Assembly (NCBI GenBank): GCA_029379385.1
Contig: CM055615.1
Coordinates: 744,001 to 808,000, forward strand
DNA: 64,000 nt
Direction: 5' to 3'
Source: Quillaja saponaria
Taxonomy: Eukaryota; Streptophyta; Magnoliopsida; Fabales; Quillajaceae
The notes below the pieces were generated by a model. That model saw only the letters and a list, made by a program, of their open reading frames with translations. It was not told the origin of the DNA and searched no databases. This document shows positions 23,502 to 34,941 of this stretch, piece by piece (position 1 is the first letter of the stretch; every line of letters starts with the position of its first letter). The position numbers were made by a program, and so were the translations under genes.

Positions 23502-24437
23502 ATGGCTGCAGAACCAAGTTATCATCAGCAGATTACCCCAGTTGCTAATCCAATTCCGGTCATTAGCCCTCAGTTTTGTGCTCCTTACCCAGTTGATCTT
23601 GCAATTGTTAAAAAGGTTTTGACCTTAAGCGATGGGAATTTTGTTGTCACGGACGTCAATGGAAACATAATTTTCAAAGTAAAGGGCATCCTCTTTACCT
23701 TTGTTCATCGACGTCGGGTACTAATTGATGCAGCAGGAAATCCCATTGTCACTTTAAGACAGAAGGTATGTTCAGTCTCTTTAAACATTGTAAAGGATCA
23801 AAATTTATTTAGAAACGTTGTAAATTGTCAATTTGTCATCGGATAGATTAAACTTTCGGGTGAAATGACTCTAACACGTTCTTGAATTTGCCATTTCTTG
23901 TATATGCAGGCAATGTCTGCACATAGCAGATGGCAAGTCTTTAGGGGAGATAGTACAGACTCCAAAGATTTAATCTTCAGTGCTAAGACATCCTCAATAC
24001 TTTACCTTAAAACTAAATTGGATGTATTCTTAGCTAATAACACAACCGAAGAGGTTTGTGATTTTAGGGTCAAAGGAAGTTGGCTTGAACGATCATGTGA
24101 AGTTTATGCAGGGGAGTCTTCTACAATCGTCGCCCAGGTAATAAACTAACACATTGTTCAATATAATTACTTAACCAGAACAAGAAAAAAGCTCAAACTA
24201 AAATGCTAATTGATTGAATTGGGTGAATATTTGTTGGTGCAGATGCATAAGAAACATACTGCTCAAAGTATTTTGCTTGGGAAGGACAACTTCACGGTCA
24301 CCATATATCCAAATGTTGATTATGCATTCATAGTTTCCATCATTGTCATTCTTGATGAGATCAACAGCCAGGGTACGGGATTAACTGGAAGAATTTTACT
24401 GGAATTGGATGGAACAGCAATTGCAGAGATTAAATAA
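23502..24437 (+). CDS. LOR15: LURP-one-related protein, array copy 1
   Basis: Three exons, 23502-23765, 23910-24137 and 24243-24437, with GT-AG introns in phase 0, give 228 aa. The protein has the LOR (DUF567) fold, a 12-stranded barrel round a central helix related to Tubby C-termini and scramblases. Family landmarks are FCAPYPVDLAIVKKVL, FVVTDVNGNIIFKVKG, VLIDAAGNPIVTLRQK, SRWQVFRGDSTDSKDLIF and VDYAFIVSIIVILDEIN. LURP1 of Arabidopsis is needed for full basal defence against downy mildew; the biochemical role of the family is unknown. No signal peptide; cytosolic or membrane-associated. The C-terminus has about 20 residues beyond the usual end (LTGRILLELDGTAIAEIK). The symbol follows best position and family match to Arabidopsis LOR15, from memory. 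Confidence 0.92.
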
Positions 24438-24922
24438 AAGTACATTAATCCGAGATATTGATCCCTAATGAATTTATTTATTTATTTTTAATTTATTCTG
24501 TGTTTTTATCAATCAAATTAGTAATTGATTATGTTTGAAGATTGAAAAAGATTGTCCCAAATAAATATATAATATGTATTTTATTTTTTATTTTTGCCTC
24601 ACATGTCTTGATGTCTAGCCATAACTAAGGATATATATAAAAGGGGTTCTAAAAATTGAATCCTTCCTGTAAAAATTGCCACACATGTATTGATCAATCT
24701 GTACCCATTGTAAATAGTAAATACTAAATACAACAAAGTTCTAAAATTTGTGTTCTTCCCTGATGTTTCACATCACCCTCCTCCCACTTCACCTATATTA
24801 GGAAATTTTACTTATTATCTTACATTCTTCTAAAACACAAAAACATCACCTGAAAAATCACAAAAGGGGGAAGAAGAGAAAAGGAAAATCATTACATTTG
24901 ATTTGAAGCATGTTTTACCCAT

Positions 24923-24929
24923 TATAAAT
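24923..24929 (+). promoter_or_regulatory. Possible TATA box of LOR copy 2
   Basis: TATAAAT about 120 bp before the ATG at 25051. The spacing is reasonable, but the surroundings are AT-rich. Confidence 0.35.
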
Positions 24930-25050
24930 TATAACCATTTGGTGTAAGCATCAAATTTCATTATCAAAGTCTTAACAAGTCAAATGTAGTCTTTTTTTTT
25001 AAACAAGAAATTCGTTTATTCTTCTCGATTCCTTTTCTCTTCAATCGACC

Positions 25051-25873
25051 ATGGCCACCCCAATAATCAGCCCTCAATATTGTTCTTATTTTTCTGTCGA
25101 TCTCAACATTATTCGGAAAATTATGACCATATCCGAAGGCAAATTTGCTGTCATCGATGCTAATGGCGAAACCTTCTTCAAAGTCAAAGGTGACATTATA
25201 CCCTATTTTGAGCGTCGTACCTTACTCGATAATGCCGGAAATCCCATCATCACATTCCGCAACAAGGTTTAATTAATTTGATTTGGTTGAATTTTTATGT
25301 TTTAAAAAAATATATATATATAGCAATGTTCATAGTTTGATTCATTAATTCGTCTTAATTATGCAGATAATTAGATCGCTTCATGATAGGTGGCAAGTTT
25401 ATAGAGGCGAAAGCATGGATTCCAAAGATTTAATCTTTTCTGTGAAGCGATCGTCATTTATTCAATTGAAGACGAAATTATATGTATTCTTAGCTAATAA
25501 CACAAAGGAAGATGTTTGTGACTACAAGGTTAAAGGGAAGTGGTTTAAAGGATCCTGTGTTATTTATGCCCGTGAATCCAACACAGTTGTTGCCAAGGTA
25601 TTTAAAAATCTTAGATTAGATCTGTTTCTTTTGTCTCCTTTTTTTGTAGTTAATTATAGGTTGAAAAATGTTACATTGATGTTGCAGATGCATAAGAAGT
25701 TCAGCCTTCAAAGTGTTTTGCTTGGGAAGGAAATTTTTTCTGTCACAGTGGAACCTAACGTTGATCATGCATTCATAGTGGCACTTATTGTGATTCTTGA
25801 GGAGATTAATAATGCTGTGTGGTTAGTCCCCAAAGCCTTTCGATGGCTTGGCTCTTTGGTTTCAAGAGAATAA
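25051..25873 (+). CDS. LURP-one-related protein, array copy 2
   Basis: Exons 25051-25266, 25367-25597 and 25688-25873 give 210 aa with phase-0 GT-AG introns. The N-terminus is shorter than in copy 1: it lacks the loose leader and starts directly at MATPIISPQYCSYFSVDLNI. Core motifs are FAVIDANGETFFKVKG, LLDNAGNPIITFRNK, HDRWQVYRGESMDSKDLIF and VDHAFIVALIVILEEINN. The last 20 residues (AVWLVPKAFRWLGSLVSRE) differ from the other copies and end in a different tail. The residues changed in conserved blocks (VIDANGE for VTDVNGN, VYRGES for VFRGDS) suggest faster evolution than copies 1 and 3. Intron 2 is exactly 90 bases and has no stop in frame, so retention would add 30 residues. Confidence 0.88.
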
Positions 25874-26817
25874 CAAAATTTAGATTAATATTGTACAAAG
25901 AATAATGTAGGATTATTTTTGTTTATTGTTACAATATATACAACTAATTAAGTATATATTTTTAGTAAAAGCTTGAGCTTGCAGATGAGATTGGATGACA
26001 AACTCGAACTTTGTTTTCTTCTTATGCAACCACAATTAAAATTATAAGTCCACATAGAGTTGAGATAATCAAAAGTCATATGTGACCACAATTGAAATTA
26101 TAAAGTCCCTGTGGGGTTGAGATAATATAAAAAGAAAGTAACGAACAAAAACGAGGGTGGCATCTAACTATGGCAGAAACTCTTGTTTGCCTGCTATCTT
26201 CATGATCCGAAAATTGGACTTGTTGACGGCAACTTAAACAAAGGCATGCCATGATCAACTCAAGTTCTAAATTTGATGATCATATGTGAATAATATATTT
26301 TTATTGGTTGAAACTCTAGTTTAGCAATGGGTTTTTAGATGTAAGAAAGAAAAGTCTAACAATTCTTATAATAAACATAAACTGAAAAGCAAAAGAAAGG
26401 AAATATAAAGGCGAAAAATATAAATACAAATAATTGATAATTTGTTGTTCAGTTCAAAGACCACTACAATTGTTCCAGCAATCAATATTTATATTTTCGC
26501 CACTTTTGGTTGCAGTCATTTCAAATTTTAAAATTTAAACATGCTTCTTATATGTCGTGACAAATAGTTATTCTTAATAAATGTCATTAATACTAATAAT
26601 CGTTCTTAATTTTGATTAAATATCATGTCGTATAAGCATATTTTAGTTTAAACTTGTGCAGACGGAAATCTCTTTCAAGGCTTTGAGCTGGATTTGATCC
26701 AATCATCTTATTCAATCTAGATTATATATGACTGAATTTGTTGTGAATTTGAGATGTCAACAAGTAGGTGATTTTACTGATTTGTTGTCCACAAGTTTTG
26801 TTTCCATTGTACTCAGG

Positions 26818-27294
26818 CTGAATTTGGATAATACTTTTCAAGAAAATGCTTTGGCTTTTAAAAACTACATCACCTAAATATTATTTTGTTATTTTATCTT
26901 TTTAAGAGTGATTTTTTTATTGTTTTTAAAAAGTCATGGATGTTTTTAGAAGTACTAGAAGTACCTTAAGTGATGTTTTTAAAAATTAAATTTAGCATTT
27001 CAAAATAAAAAGTACAAAAATTACCTAATATATATTAAATTAATTTATAAACTTTTAAATTTCTCTCCCTAAATATGTTTTTAATTAATTATGTTTATTT
27101 TTATTATTTTATACATACGCAATTGTTTATGATTTTGTTTACCAAACATCTTGTTCATTGCTTTTACTATCCACAACCATTTTTATAAAAAATGTACTAA
27201 ACAGTGTTGCTGTGAGTTTTGGACATCTATTTTTTTTTACACTATAAAAGACACAACTGCTTTTTAAAAGTCATAACATTATCAAATCAAGTCT
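26818..27294. mobile_element. Possible MITE with imperfect terminal inverted repeats
   Basis: The left end reads AGGCTGAATTTGGATAATAC and the reverse complement of the right end reads AGACTTGATTTGATAATG, followed in both by runs around GCTTTT / CTTTTAAAAA. This is a style common to hAT-related MITEs in plants. There is no coding capacity and I could not establish a target duplication. Confidence 0.35.
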
Positions 27295-27523
27295 TTAATA
27301 AATGAAGTTTGACTTGGAAGCACACAAAAAAATCTTAATTGAAAAATAAGGAGGAAATGGGTCTAGGTGAGAACAACAAGCATTTATAATCATAAAGCTT
27401 TGGAACCTTAGAAGTCCAAACAATCAAGAGCAGCATATTCATATTCCCTCATGTTTTATATATAAATCCATTTGACAATAATTACTAAATCAGATTAAAA
27501 CAGCTCAAATTAATTAAAGTAAT

Positions 27524-27630
27524 TGATTGAATTGGGTGAATAATTTTGAATGCTGATGCATAAAAAAACATAATGCTCAAACCATTTTTCACCATATACT
27601 TGAATTTGGTTCATGTAATTTATGCCTTGA
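27524..27630 (+). pseudogene. Relic of a LOR gene (intron 2 / exon 3)
   Basis: The phrase TAATTGATTGAATTGGGTGA, then GATGCATAA, AAACATAATGCTCAAA and TTCACCATATA aligns with the intron 2 / exon 3 junction of LOR copy 1 (24204-24310: same TTGATTGAATTGGGTGAATA, ATGCATAAGAAACATACTGC, TCACCATATATCC). The acceptor AG is lost, the frame is broken and about 20 bases are missing. It is a decayed extra copy from this tandem array, closest to copy 1. Confidence 0.82.
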
Positions 27631-28269
27631 TTTCATTTGGATAAATTAAGTCATTTTTCTAGTCAATTTTATCTTCAGAATATTTTACTCTTTAAACCAT
27701 TGCCATAACTTTTGATGTCTAAAATCTGCATTGGTCCATGGTGCCGTCCCACCACCATGCCATTCCCTCAACCCACTAAGCCACTAACTCCATTCAACTT
27801 TGTCACTTCCTTATTCCCATTCTCACTGCTATCATGATGCCTACAATATATTTTTCACTGAAATATGAATTTCAATTAGTTGATGTGTTTTTCATGTAAC
27901 TTTAAATCATATCTAATTAGGGACGGATTGACAGATAGGCTGTCATTTTTGAGGAATTTTTTTTATAGGACCTTTAATTATTTGTTGTATAAAATTTTGG
28001 GCCAAACTATATATTTTTTTTTTTGTTAACATAATAATTATTAGTTAGCCGAATAGATAGATAGTAATAGATTTTATAACCCAATAATTATATATAAAAA
28101 AAACAAAAAAAAATTATTTACTTAAAAAGTCCAATGTGTTAATGTTTAAACTATACTCTTAATAAAAGCCTAGGGGGCTTAATAGCTAACTACATATTTT
28201 TAGTCAATATCGTTTCATTGAGAACACAGTATAAACAAACACACACATGTAAAGAGCACAATAAAAGAT

Positions 28270-28620
28270 AAAATAAATGGTTAATTATATTTTTAATCAT
28301 TATCTTTTCATTAAAAAATTCAATTTTATCCCTATATTTCAAAAGTCAAAACATTATCTTATAATAATTTACAAAATCGTACAATTTAATCATTGTCTTC
28401 ACCTTTTATCAGATCTAACTTAATAAAAGACGAAGTGACAAACAGTTTTATATGTTATTATATTTGTTTGACATATTATCTCTTTTTTATTTTTCGTTGA
28501 GTTAAATCTGACAGAAAGTATGACAGGAATCTATTAAATAGTTTTTAAAATGATAAGATTATATTTTGATTTTTTATAAATATAAAAATTATAATTATAA
28601 TTTGACTAAAAATAAAATAT
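28270..28620. mobile_element. Possible AT-rich foldback/MITE element
   Basis: The left end (TAATTATATTTTTAATCATTA) and the reverse complement of the right end (ATATTTTATTTTTAGTCAAA) form an imperfect inverted repeat, and inner segments also mirror each other (CAGATCTAACTTAAT near 28412 and GTTAAATCTGACAG near 28502). Its right end is about 170 bp before the TATA box of LOR copy 3. It is non-coding. Confidence 0.35.
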
Positions 28621-28782
28621 TCGGCCATCGACCTAGTGTTATACCCTACCCTACCCTTTATTTCTTTATATGTAGCAATTAAATACAACAATTAACCCAA
28701 CCTTCCACGGCAGGTTCGTCATTTCTTAGCCGCGTAGACTCCCGTTATTACAAACCTATGTGATTATCAGCTGATCCACATC

Positions 28783-28795
28783 GTTGACTATATAA
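28783..28795 (+). promoter_or_regulatory. TATA box overlapping a WRKY core, LOR copy 3
   Basis: GTTGACTATATAA combines a TTGAC WRKY-binding core (28784-28788) with TATATAA (28789-28795), about 100 bp before the ATG at 28896. WRKY control would fit a defence gene family, but a single core is weak evidence. Confidence 0.45.
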
Positions 28796-28895
28796 CAAAC
28801 ACCAAAACCTCACCTTATAATCAGAGACAGAAAAATACACACACAAAAAAAAAAAAAACATCTCAAAATTCATTTCCTCTTCAGTCCTGTTCAGC

Positions 28896-29944
28896 ATGGC
28901 CGCCTATCCGTATCCCTATCCACAGCCACAGCCACAGCCACAGCCGCAGTCAAGTGGCTCTGCAGTAGCCAATCCGATCCCTATCATCGGCGCTCAGTAC
29001 TGTGCTCCTTATCCTGTAGATCTCAATATTGTTCGAAAGGTCTTGACCATTTCCGAGGGCAGATTTGTCGTCACCGACGTTAACGGCAACATCCTCTTCA
29101 AGATCAAAGGCTCCCTCCTATCCCTCCGTGGCCGCCGTATTCTACTCGACGCTGCCGGAAACACCATCGTCCACATTGCGCAACAAGGTAAATTGAAATT
29201 TAATTAATTATAAAAAATAAAAAAAAATCAGATCCCCAATTTTTATTTTATTTTAATATAAATTTCGTTCTCCTTAATTATGCAGATGATATCGATGCAT
29301 GATAGATGGCAAGCTTTTAGAGGTGATAGCACCGACTCCAAAGATCTGATCTTTACTGCAAAACGATCATCGTTAGTCCAATTCAAAACAACATTGAATG
29401 TGTTCTTGGCTATAACACAAAGGAAGATGTTTGTGATTATAAGATTAAGGGGAGTTGGTTGGAGCCGATCATGTGTTATTTACGCTGGTGATTCCGATGT
29501 CATCGTTGCCCAGGTACTTCCAAATTTATTTATTTATATATTAATCATATATAAAAAATAAAAATAAAATAGTTAAAGCTCATAATATTTTATCAGTTTA
29601 AGTTAAATATGATTCTAGAAATACAAACAGTTTTACGAAAAAGCTCACTAAATAAATGATCGATATATTCACTTGTCGGACAAATTTTACATTAATACTG
29701 ATACCAGTCATGGAATTATACTCTTTTTCGTGCTATTTGAAACCGTTAAAAAATATATATATAATGATTTTTGTTATGTATTATGTGAATGTTGCAGATG
29801 CACAAGAAGCACACTGTTGAGAGTGTTTTAATTGGAAAGGATAATTTTGCGGTTACGGTGTATCCTAATGTTGATTACGCGTTTATTGTGACCCTTATTG
29901 AGGTTCTTAATGAAATCAACAGAGAGGAGAAAGAAGATAATTAG
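28896..29944 (+). pseudogene. LURP-one-related gene, array copy 3, with three one-base indels
   Basis: Exons 28896-29187, 29286-29513 and 29798-29944 have normal GT-AG junctions. The N-terminus has a Pro/Gln/Tyr leader (YPYPYPQPQPQPQ), then YCAPYPVDLNIVRKVL, FVVTDVNGNILFKIKG and RRILLDAAGN as in copy 1. Exon 1 has an extra C at 29171-29172, so the expected TLRNK end is read as HIAQQ and translation would leave frame. Exon 2 lacks one A near 29412 and has an extra C at 29465-29466, so 18 codons are out of frame between them although exon length is normal (228 bases). Exon 3 is intact (VDYAFIVTLIEVLNEINR). Everything else is well kept, so it is either a very recent pseudogene or a good gene with uncorrected assembly errors. 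Confidence 0.85.
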
Positions 29945-32400
29945 AATTAAAGAGGAGGATGAGCTGATTTACCATTGTAATAGAAGGTTGCTTTATGTAC
30001 TATCATGTGCTAGATTTACTATCCTACTTTCTTGTGCTAAATTTATTATATGAACCGATTGGTACATTGGCATAAACTCATTTCATTCTCTTTATCTAAA
30101 TTTCAGTTTGAGGAATTCTTTCTTTATTCACGGAACAAGAAAAACTTATTTCATGTATCCTTCTTTCACATGAAGATATCATTGTTTGATATTTCGAGTA
30201 GGTATCAATTAGTAAAAAGAATTTCCACACAAATAAATATATATTTGAGTATTAAATTCTATACTCTGTATTATTATGAAATTAATATAAAACATGTATC
30301 AAACTCCAAGAAGGTGGCCTCGTGATCGAGTATGTTTGTTTCTTCTTGCGTTCAAATCTTATAGTGGAAGTTGAGAGAGTAATTGTTTTTTATAAATCCT
30401 TTAATCCTAGTATGGGTGGTCTATTTTTGACCGGAATCAAGAATTATTTGAATCTTTTTGAAAAGGTTTTAAGAATTAAAATTTTCATGAATTGTTAGTT
30501 CTAACATGAATGATCTGCTTTGAATTTGACCAGATAAATAATATTAGTCGATGATGTTGCTATACAAATTACCCAACTGCTCAAGCAACAATACACTATA
30601 ACTTAATTAATACTCTGCTTGATGAGAGATGAGATGAAATGTAGAACACCATGTTTTATATAATTTTTACATACACATGTCTTTAAAATAATTCATATCC
30701 ATTATTGATGCTTGTCCATAATGAATTCGAATTTTTTTTGAAAAATAAATAGGAAAATACTAAAATTAAAAAAAATAAGAGTAATAATAATATATAAGTG
30801 AATAGATTTTTGTAAATAAAATGACATGTCAACTTTCTCATAGCTAACTTATGGTGCAAATATAAGAAAAAATGAGTTCGATGATTTACAATCGATGTAT
30901 TGCCTTGTAACCTATATAGACCCGATGTTCGATCAACCTTTTTCTTTTTCTTTTTTCTTATTTTTTTCTAATGAATCAACATATTAATTATAAATCATAA
31001 TTTTGCAAATGTCATTAAAATTACTCAAATTTATTTAACAAATTAATTATCCATTCTAATTTTTTACGTTAAAAAAATTTATATTTACTACAATATTTTA
31101 AGAACTGATTTGATTTAGATAGTCGGATGGATCGAATTGTTGTCAGGTGCCACTTCAGGCCGAATCACTCTAAAACCCATAATAGTAGTTGGACTGTTCA
31201 TATTCTACAAAATTCGGATGACCCAAAAAACTCTAAAGATTAGATAATATTTAGAAACTTGGCCTATTTAAAATTTAAGGGAAAAAACAAAATAAAATAG
31301 AGGAGAGAAGTTTATATTAGACTATTTTCATTTAAATTTTTTTTGCTTATTTTTTATTTCTTAATTTGACATTAAATTGTTGCATATGTATGTATTTATA
31401 TTAAAACTATATATAAATATAATTTTTTCAATTATGACATCATCAGATTAGTTTTACAGTTGAAAATAAAAAATTGTGTCAGTCGTTGTGGCCACACTTC
31501 CTCTAAGGCATTTGCTCTTTTTCTCTTATTTCTTTTACTTTTAAATAAATTGATTTCAGATTTACATCATTTTCATAACAGATCTAAGCTTTCCTTTTGT
31601 GATATGTTGAATTGAATTCTTTGTTTCTCTCTCTAATTGGGAGTCTACGGTAACTTTTTCATGAGAGCTTTTGTGTTTTCGATTTAATTAATTCTTTTCT
31701 TAAATAGGTTCGGGTCTAGTGTTTCATTTAAATAACTGTTATTGTATCGTTACAAAGATCTTCAACCATAAAGATGTTTTGTTATCGATATTCTTATAAA
31801 AATATTCATGTTATATTAAGAAGTAAAGTGAGTTAGAATTCTAATTAGTGCATGAGAAAATAATTAGAATCATATTGTGGGGTATTAAATATGATCCATA
31901 TATTTATTGTAAATACAGTTGGTACTTATATATTAATAAAAATTTTCATTCTGTTTCTAAAAAATAGAACTTATTCTTATATATATTTTCTAATTTATTT
32001 TTATTCTTTTATGTAAACTTTATTGTTTTTAGAGCTTCCTTTTATTAATATATATTGATATGAAATTCAGTAGATTCTATCATAAATGTAATTATAAAAT
32101 TCATAAAAATATAATTAATAAATAATGGAAACTAATTAAATATATTTTAAGTAAATAAAATTAATAAAAAAATAATAATCTCAGTAGTAAGCCAATTGTA
32201 ACCCCAGAAGGAGATCAAAAGTTTGAATCTGGTGTTACTCATTCGGAGAAAGTCAATATCCTGTATTATTTTTTAGACCAAAAAATTAGTCTCATGACAA
32301 TGTTTATGGGAAAACCCAAAAAAAACAAAAATTTAAATCAATATATTTTTATTTTGAATCTTTAAATATTTGAGATTCAAATTGTTAATACCAAATGACT
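29945..32400. other. Intergenic DNA between LOR copies 3 and 4
   Basis: About 2.5 kb of AT-rich DNA with no recognised gene, tRNA or transposon. Reading frames here (for example 30050-30325) are low-complexity and resemble nothing I know. Confidence 0.55.
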
Positions 32401-32402
32401 AA

Positions 32403-32428
32403 TTTGACCATTTTATGTCATTATAAAT
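32403..32428 (+). promoter_or_regulatory. W-box and TATA box of LOR copy 4
   Basis: TTTGACC, a full W-box for WRKY factors, lies at 32403-32409, and TATAAAT follows at 32422-32428, about 90 bp before the ATG at 32517. The pair resembles the arrangement before copy 3. Confidence 0.45.
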
Positions 32429-32516
32429 TATGTCCCAAGCAAAGGAGCATTAAATTATTTTATTTTCTTGTTTAATTTCTTATTGTTCTCCTTCTTCTGA
32501 GGGGGATCGATCCGAA

Positions 32517-33756
32517 ATGCAGGGTCCGTATCCAATGCTTCCTGGTCCGTCACCACCGGCTTATACAGCCATGTCCAATCCGGTGGTCGTAGTAAGCCCG
32601 GATTACTCTTCTCCCAATCCTGTCAATCTCACAATGGTAAAGAAACTCTTGAACGTATCTGACGCTCATTTTGCCGTCACAGACGTCAATGGCACTCTCA
32701 TATTTAAAATCAAAGGCGCTGTTCTCAACTTTCGTGAGCGGCGTATTCTGGTTGATGCTGCCGGCACCCCCGTTGCTTCTCTCAAATCAAAGGTCTTGTT
32801 TTTCTCTTCAAATTATGTTAATTTTGTCCATGTTTTATCTTACATATATAGATCCATTTTCTGTGTTCTACGTTAATTTTAATGTTGTAACATGCAGGTT
32901 TCAAATTATTTGAAATGCATGTCTCTAATTAAAAACAATTTTTCAAGAAATAAGGTAATATAAAAGAAAGTGTTTGTTAATTATCTAAACATTGTTCACA
33001 GAGTAACATATATATTTCGAGTTTTTTTTTTTATAGATTCTAAGTTTTCACTACGGGTTGTAACGAAAATAACTTTCAAAGAAAACTTGTTCTGTTTCTA
33101 TACTAATTAATTTTTTTTGTTGTGATTAACTTTGGAACAAGAAAACTGCTTGAAAAACAACAAAATTAATGTACATGCTTAAGCTGATCATCATCTTTTC
33201 CATGAAGGTGAATTTACCTTGTTTAGTTGGTTTTTTTAGCTATTGACAGCACATAAAAGATGGCAAGTATTCAGAGGAGACAGCGTAGACCCTGAAGATC
33301 TCCTCTTCAGTGCCAGAATGGCACATATGTTCCAGGACAGAACCGAATTCGATGTGTTTTTGGCTGGTAATACAACTGAAGATCTATGCGATTTCAAGAT
33401 CATAGGGAGTTGGCTTGAGAGATCGTGCACTGTATTAACTGGCAATGGATCGGCTGTTCTTGCTCGAGTAAGATCATGCATGTCATGAAGTTTACTAATA
33501 AATTTTCTGATTGTCAAGTTAATACAAGCAAGCTGTAGTTAGATAGCATTTTGTTTTAATTAATGGAAGTGATCATTACAAATGATATTCAACTATATAT
33601 ATATATTATATGCAGATGGACAGGAAAAATGGTGCTCAAAGTGTTGTGATGGGAAAAGACTCATTTCTTGTGACTGTGAATCCACATGTTGATTACGCTT
33701 TCATAGTTGCTCTCATGGCAATTCTGAATGAACACGAGGGTAGCGTCGACGACTGA
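32517..33756 (+). CDS. LURP-one-related protein, array copy 4
   Basis: Exons 32517-32792, 33240-33467 and 33616-33756 give 214 aa with phase-0 junctions. The leader is Pro-rich (MQGPYPMLPGPSPPAYTA). Core blocks are YSSPNPVNLTMVKKLL, FAVTDVNGTLIFKIKG, RRILVDAAGTPVASLKSK, HKRWQVFRGDSVDPEDLLF, FDVFLAGNTTEDLCDFKI and VDYAFIVALMAILNEH. It is the most divergent of the four: the Cys-Ala-Pro-Tyr motif is replaced by Ser-Ser-Pro-Asn, DSTDSKDLIF by DSVDPEDLLF, and exon 3 starts MDRKNGAQ rather than MHKKHT. Intron 1 is much longer (447 bases against about 100-145). The acceptor of intron 1 (TTTTTTTAG) lacks the usual GCAG of its siblings. It is intact and probably functional. Confidence 0.92.
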
Positions 33757-33809
33757 TATACATAATAATAACTGTTGCAAGCCTCACTTGAGTTGTAATC
33801 TTAATTAGG

Positions 33810-33848
<39 letters not shown>

Positions 33849-34941
33849 TGTAATGAGATGTGACTCACATTTGAGATGCAAATCTGGACTATCTAAGAAT
33901 GTCTATCTAAGAATTTCCACCTATGTAGATATTGAGATCTGTTTGGTAAATATGACCTACACTTCTGTTAGCTTATGTAATAGTAATACTTCTTACAAAG
34001 CTTTGATATAAATTCTTGTTAAGAGGCCTAGACCTACTTCAAAATTATAAACATGACTTGGGTCATTTCAATTCTAGATCCAAAGACATCACAATTCTTA
34101 TTATTATTTAGAAGATTTTAATATAATTTATTTAAATTAACAAAAAAAAAAAAATTAGAAATAACAAAGAATATTATAATGTGAAGTGATTCTGTAAATT
34201 TGGATTCATACAAATTTGGATTCCCTATAAGTCTTTCTTCAAAAAAAAAAATCTTAATATTTAATCTTAAAAGATCCATTCGTTTTTTTCTTTATCAGAG
34301 CCATATGTTTATTACTCTGCTAGGAAGCTAAATTGGACGTAAGCTGTCCAACCAGAGTGTTGTAGTAGTTGGGTGATCGAAAAGTATGCCTCAAGTACAG
34401 GAGGTAAAGAAAGCCAAATCATAAAATTGACAGATAAAACCAGGTCTTGGAATTAAAGACATCAACATATAATTTGACAATCAGAATCAGTAGCCATCAC
34501 TAATATAATATCGTATGAATAAAGCACATGAAAAATAAAGAATCACATCGTTTGATGGGTTTCTACTGTTACTAAAATCAGACTTCCTCAGTTTGTTGGC
34601 TCTGGTCCTCAATTCACCATCTAACATCATGAAGTTGCTTACACGACTACAAACGACAAAACAAAGTTCCAAGCAGGGAACTTCTTCTAAGAGTATTAAC
34701 ATGCAAACGTCATTTTTATATATACCTGCATTACATCTCCGATAATTTTACCAGTACCACCGAGATGAATACATTCCAACTTACAATCAAGACATGAACT
34801 CCAAAATGTAAACTTCGGCAACTCTGAAAAAGACATGTTTCATCATCCACGACTAATGTATAAAATCTTACAGAAACCTCACGGACTAGCCACTAGGCAC
34901 GTTCTGCAGTGGACCTACACCACAAACGTAGCAAAGGATTC
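33757..34941. other. 3' flanks of LOR copy 4 and CCT (convergent)
   Basis: Convergent intergenic DNA. An (AT)n microsatellite lies at 33814-33846. The CCT 3' UTR must lie in the right part; a minus-strand CAG/GTATAT near 34730 could be a donor of a 3' UTR intron, but this is weak. No gene seen. Confidence 0.5.
33814..33846. repeat. (AT)n microsatellite
   Basis: An uninterrupted AT dinucleotide run of about 33 bases just downstream of LOR copy 4. Other AT runs occur near 1389-1409, 42350-42371 and 61255-61273. Confidence 0.9.

Larger units (their letters stand above)
25874..28780. other. Intergenic DNA with MITE-like elements and a LOR relic
   Basis: No intact gene. It contains a relic of a LOR exon near 27524-27630, a hAT-like MITE candidate (about 26818-27294) and an AT-rich inverted-repeat element (about 28270-28620), each listed separately. 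The remainder is AT-rich without recognised features. Confidence 0.55.

Noticed and set aside
32170..32245. tRNA-like B-box phrase (AGTTTGAATCTGG)
   Set aside because: There is no matching A box, anticodon arm or acceptor stem; probably a decayed dispersed repeat.
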